Shown here piece after piece: positions 5,168-7,010 of a DNA stretch of 7,010 bases. Below the pieces are notes generated by a model. It searched no databases. It was not told the DNA's origin and was given only the letters and a program-made list of their open reading frames with translations. Source of the DNA: Actinomycetes bacterium (lineage in GTDB: Bacteria > Actinomycetota > Actinomycetes > Actinomycetales > Microbacteriaceae); assembly GCA_023451265.1 (NCBI GenBank), contig JAEYAG010000210.1:1-7010 (forward strand). The letters are read 5' to 3'. The position numbers and the translations under genes are program-made. The number at the start of each line of letters is the position of its first letter. The stretch's first letter is position 1.

Positions 5168-5575
5168 ATGGACGCCATGATGATGGACGCCATGTCTGCG
5201 GACATGATGTCGATGGAGGGCATGTCGACGGACATGTCCGCGATGATGGCCGCCGCGCAGGCGTGCATGGACGCGTGCGCCGCATGCGAGCAGGCCTGCA
5301 CGGTGTGCTCGACGCAGATGATGGATTGCGCGCCGTCGTGCATGAACTGCGCCGACATGTGCAACACGATGATGCGCGCCATGATGCGGATGCAGGGGAT
5401 GACCCCGGCATCGATGATGGCGATGCTCGACGCCTGCATCGCGATGTGCCAGACCTGCATGGACATGTGCATGATGCACGCCGACTCCAGCCCGGTGTGC
5501 AAGATGTGCGCGGACTCCTGCCAGGCCTGCATGGACGCGTGCATGGCGATGCGGGGCGCCCTCGCCGCCGGCTGA
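5168..5575 (+). CDS. Met- and Cys-rich four-helix-bundle protein, predicted cytosolic copper store (Csp/DUF326-like)
   Basis: 135 residues with 35 Met and 18 Cys (39% of the protein), one His (104), and no Phe, Tyr or Trp. The Cys fall in helical 3/4 spacing in four groups: 33-37-40-44-47, 54-58-61-65, 90-94-97-101 and 111-114-118-121-125. Each would put thiolates on one face of a helix. This is the hallmark of Csp copper-storage proteins (PF03860/DUF326), where such Cys line the core of a four-helix bundle and bind many Cu(I) ions. There is no signal peptide, so a cytosolic location like Csp3 is likely. The first 27 residues contain 12 Met interleaved with Asp/Ser/Ala, and Met-rich turns connect the helices (about 68-86, 98-103). 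Groups 1+2 resemble groups 3+4, suggesting duplication of a helical hairpin. It is divergent from a CopC-like gene, which supports copper handling. Metal choice, stoichiometry and function are inferred. Confidence 0.85.
   Translation: MDAMMMDAMSADMMSMEGMSTDMSAMMAAAQACMDACAACEQACTVCSTQMMDCAPSCMNCADMCNTMMRAMMRMQGMTPASMMAMLDACIAMCQTCMDMCMMHADSSPVCKMCADSCQACMDACMAMRGALAAG
5264..5542 (+). repeat. Three dispersed copies of a 15-bp Cys-Met-Asp-x-Cys coding module
   Basis: TGCATGGACGCGTGC occurs at 5264-5278 and again at 5528-5542, identical. A variant with ATG for GCG in the fourth codon lies at 5456-5470. All are in frame and encode C-M-D-A/M-C at residues 33-37, 97-101 and 121-125. The identity at DNA level suggests internal duplication or gene conversion as well as protein constraint. 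Confidence 0.8.
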
Positions 5576-5632
5576 GACGAGCCGAGACCGACCGGCTGAG
5601 ACTCGCCGCCGGCCGCTGCCGCGGAGCGCGGC
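5561..5632. terminator. Repeat-rich convergent end with a small GC hairpin
   Basis: GCCGCG-GAG-CGCGGC (5618-5632) is a 6-bp stem with a 3-base loop immediately after the stop of the minus-strand gene and 43 bases after the stop of the Met/Cys-rich gene. It may terminate both. Beside it CCGGCTGAGAC is repeated at 5568-5578 and 5592-5602, and CTCGCCGCCGG at 5561-5571 and 5602-5612. There is no T-run, so terminator function is tentative. Confidence 0.4.
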
Positions 5633-5633
5633 G

Positions 5634-5981
5634 TTACAGCGCCAGCGCGTTGAACCGCTCAGCGCCCACGCTCAGCACGTGATAGCGCGGGTGGTACGCC
5701 ACCGGCGTCCCCACCGCGACCTGCTGCGCTGCGCCGGCGCCGTTCCACACCGCGATCGGCGCGCCGTCGAGCGTGTGCAGCAGGATGCTGCCCTCACCGG
5801 CATCCGCCGTCGTCACGATGGCGTCGACCCACTCGCTGGGCGTCGCCGCGACCAGCCGCGCCTGGATGAGATGCACGGCGTGCCCGGGGGCAAAGGAGGT
5901 GCAGGCACCGCCGCGCGCGCACATGCAGATCGCGTCCTGACGCACCGGGGCGGGCGTGAGGCGGTTCTGCGACGGGGACAC
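5634..5981 (-). CDS. Unrecognised 115-residue protein with an N-terminal Cys/His cluster
   Basis: The start is GTG 5981, preceded on the minus strand by AAGGAG (5993-5988) at six bases. The open frame extends further upstream, but that part is Arg-rich low-complexity sequence without a ribosome site. The protein has Cys19-x-Cys21 and Cys27 in ICMCARGGAC, then His34 and His37 in FAPGHAVHL, a possible small metal site. The rest alternates hydrophobic and polar residues (AIVTTADAGEGSILLHTLD, GAPIAVWNG, VGTPVAYHPRYHVLSVG), suggesting a small beta-rich fold. There is no signal peptide or membrane segment. It converges on the Met/Cys-rich gene 58 bases away and is divergent from garA. No family is recognised. 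A link to copper is possible from position but unsupported otherwise. Confidence 0.75.
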   Translation of the reverse strand: MSPSQNRLTPAPVRQDAICMCARGGACTSFAPGHAVHLIQARLVAATPSEWVDAIVTTADAGEGSILLHTLDGAPIAVWNGAGAAQQVAVGTPVAYHPRYHVLSVGAERFNALAL

Positions 5982-6039
5982 GTGGGGCTCCTTGCGAGGG
6001 CGGTGACGGATGCCGGGGTCTCCCGGCTCTCTCAGGCTA
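5982..6039 (-). promoter_or_regulatory. Promoter and leader of the 115-residue protein gene
   Basis: On the minus strand TAGCCT (6039-6034) fits a -10 box and would give a leader of about 45 bases. That leader contains a perfect 6-bp hairpin (CCCGGC/GCCGGG at 6012-6027, 4-base loop) and then the AAGGAG ribosome site. If transcription starts near 6027, the hairpin is at the extreme 5' end of the mRNA, where it could stabilise it. No -35 is clear. Confidence 0.4.
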
Positions 6040-6140
6040 GGTCGACGGCCGATCCGGCGCCTTCCGGCCGACACACGGTGCAACATTCGCGACCGGCCCA
6101 CCGGCCCGGATCCGGGGCTTCCGCGTCGGGGTCGATCCGT

Positions 6141-6160
6141 TAGGGTGAAGGGGGAGGAGG
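6141..6160 (+). promoter_or_regulatory. -10 box and Shine-Dalgarno of garA
   Basis: TAGGGT at 6141-6146 fits an actinobacterial -10. GGAGGAGG at 6153-6160 is a strong ribosome site six bases before GTG 6167. The resulting leader is only about 15 bases. The -35 region (about 6118-6123, CTTCCG) is weak. Confidence 0.55.
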
Positions 6161-6166
6161 CCCATC

Positions 6167-6658
6167 GTGGAAGACAACAGCCGAAACGCCGGCAGCGGCG
6201 ACGAGATCCGCCGCGGCGTGGACGACGGCCGGTCGGCCGACACGACGCAGACCTTCGGGCACGATTCCGACCTCTCCTTCGTGCCGTTCGGCAGCGACCT
6301 CACCGACGTCGAACTCGAGGCCATCGGCGCACTGCCGGCCCGCTCGGCACTGCTGCTCGTGCGCTCGGGCCCCACCGCGGGGGCCCGCTACCTGCTCGAC
6401 GCCGACGTCACCACCGTCGGGCGTCACCCCGAGGCCGACATCTTCTTCGACGACGTGACGGTCTCACGTCGGCACGCCGAGGTCACTCGGAACGGCGCGG
6501 CGTTCGAGATCATCGATCAGCGGTCGCTGAACGGCACGTACGTCAACGGCGAGCGGTTCGACCGCAGCCCCCTGGTCGACGGAGCAGAGGTGCGCGTCGG
6601 CAAGTTCCGGCTGAACTTCTTCGCCTCCCCGGTCGACCGCGCAGCGGCCAACGCCTGA
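6167..6658 (+). CDS. garA: FHA-domain regulator GarA/OdhI
   Basis: 163 residues from GTG. In Mycobacterium and Corynebacterium, GarA/OdhI binds and inhibits the E1 (OdhA/Kgd) of 2-oxoglutarate dehydrogenase. It is switched off when PknG or PknB phosphorylates a Thr in an N-terminal ETTSVF-like motif, which then folds onto the protein's own FHA domain. Here the equivalent is DTTQTF, with Thr26, Thr27 and an extra Thr29. The FHA domain (about residues 60-155) has its key residues: Gly85-Arg86, Ser100-x-x-His103 (SRRH), and Asn122-Gly123 plus Asn127-Gly128 in NGTYVNG. The sequence between (LSFVPFGSDL...LEAIGALP) is the usual linker. The next gene starts at its stop codon and is FtsR-like, the arrangement known from Rv1827-Rv1828, which supports the call. 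No protein kinase gene is in the window. Confidence 0.92.
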   Translation: MEDNSRNAGSGDEIRRGVDDGRSADTTQTFGHDSDLSFVPFGSDLTDVELEAIGALPARSALLLVRSGPTAGARYLLDADVTTVGRHPEADIFFDDVTVSRRHAEVTRNGAAFEIIDQRSLNGTYVNGERFDRSPLVDGAEVRVGKFRLNFFASPVDRAAANA

Positions 6659-7010
6659 TGGCGGCTTCCCCGGCCCGCGAACGATCTGCGTCCGCGGGTC
6701 TTCTGAGCATCGGTCAGGTCCTCGCACGTCTGACGCCCGATTTCCCCGATCTCACCTCCAGCAAGCTGCGGTTCCTCGAGGTGCAGGGCATCGTCACCCC
6801 CTCGCGCACGGAGTCGGGCTACCGCAAGTTCTCGCAGGCCGACATCGAGCGCCTGCGTCTCGGTCTCACGCTCCAGCGCGATCACTACCTTCCGCTGAGC
6901 GTGATCCGCGAGCAGCTGGACGAGGCGAGCACGGAGTCCGCAGCCCTCGCGCCTCCGCCGTCGATCACCCCGACGCCGCGCCGCTACCGCCGTACCGAGC
7001 TGCTCTCCGC
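6658..7010 (+). CDS. ftsR: MerR-family transcriptional regulator, FtsR-like (cut by window edge)
   Basis: The first 117 codons are present; the frame is open to the right edge. ATG 6658 shares its A with the TGA stop of garA, so translation is coupled. After a short Ala/Ser leader, residues 15-85 form a MerR-type winged helix-turn-helix: LLSIGQVLARL, then SSKLRFLEVQGIVTPSRTESGYRKFSQADIERL, where the helix-turn-helix and the wing (ESGYRKF) are clear. The next segment LTLQRDHYLPLSVIREQLDE is typical of Rv1828/FtsR. The sequence then becomes Pro-rich (APPPSITPTPRRYRR). In Corynebacterium the orthologue FtsR is reported to activate ftsZ. The C-terminal effector or dimer part lies outside the window. 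MerR fold: very likely; FtsR assignment: based on similarity of the domain and on the neighbouring garA. Confidence 0.88.
   Translation, partial: MAASPARERSASAGLLSIGQVLARLTPDFPDLTSSKLRFLEVQGIVTPSRTESGYRKFSQADIERLRLGLTLQRDHYLPLSVIREQLDEASTESAALAPPPSITPTPRRYRRTELLS

Noticed and set aside
4486..5544. Long minus-strand frame that would extend the CopC-like protein by about 166 residues with a Met/His/Ala-rich N-terminus
   Set aside because: The extension is the antisense of the Met/Cys-rich gene (ATG read backwards gives His codons), lacks a ribosome site, and would place the signal peptide in the middle of the protein.
5098..5682. 194-codon plus-strand frame over the Met/Cys-rich gene
   Set aside because: His/Arg/Asp-rich shadow of the real frame, with no ribosome site.

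Overview
The window is about 70% GC and looks like a chromosomal segment of a high-GC actinobacterium, most likely Microbacteriaceae and plausibly Microbacterium. The evidence is the codon bias to G/C in third positions, TAGGCT-type -10 boxes, frequent GTG starts, a likely leaderless gene, and the GarA (FHA) plus MerR/FtsR-like gene pair typical of Actinobacteria. No mobile element, phage gene, RNA gene or CRISPR array was found.

Layout. (1) Positions 2-1679, plus strand: the tail of an unidentified CDS, possibly a beta-hydroxyacid dehydrogenase, followed 22 bases later by CoA-acylating methylmalonate-semialdehyde dehydrogenase (mmsA/iolA), an enzyme of valine or myo-inositol breakdown. (2) Positions 1884-2752, plus strand: a promoter, then a small acidic protein translationally coupled to a CYTH-domain (triphosphate tunnel) protein. 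(3) Positions 2753-3075: a gene-free stretch with two degenerate copies of a 59-bp palindromic repeat and a strong 14-bp hairpin that probably terminates transcription from both sides. (4) Positions 3076-5046, minus strand: dihydrolipoyl dehydrogenase (lpdA), preceded by a CopC-type copper-binding membrane protein. The stop codon of the copC-like gene lies inside the likely -10 box of lpdA. (5) Positions 5168-5575, plus strand, divergent from the copC-like gene: a 135-residue protein with 35 Met and 18 Cys, whose Cys spacing predicts a copper-storage four-helix bundle. (6) Positions 5634-5981, minus strand: an unrecognised 115-residue protein with a short Cys/His cluster. (7) Positions 6167-7010, plus strand: GarA/OdhI-type FHA regulator, then a MerR-family regulator (FtsR-like) cut by the window edge.

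Functional reading. lpdA encodes the E3 subunit used by 2-oxo-acid dehydrogenases. GarA is the known inhibitor of 2-oxoglutarate dehydrogenase, so the window brackets one TCA-cycle node. A small copper-handling pair lies between them: an exported Cu-binding CopC-like protein and a predicted cytosolic Met/Cys-rich store. The Met/Cys-rich protein is the most unusual object here and the best candidate for something undescribed.
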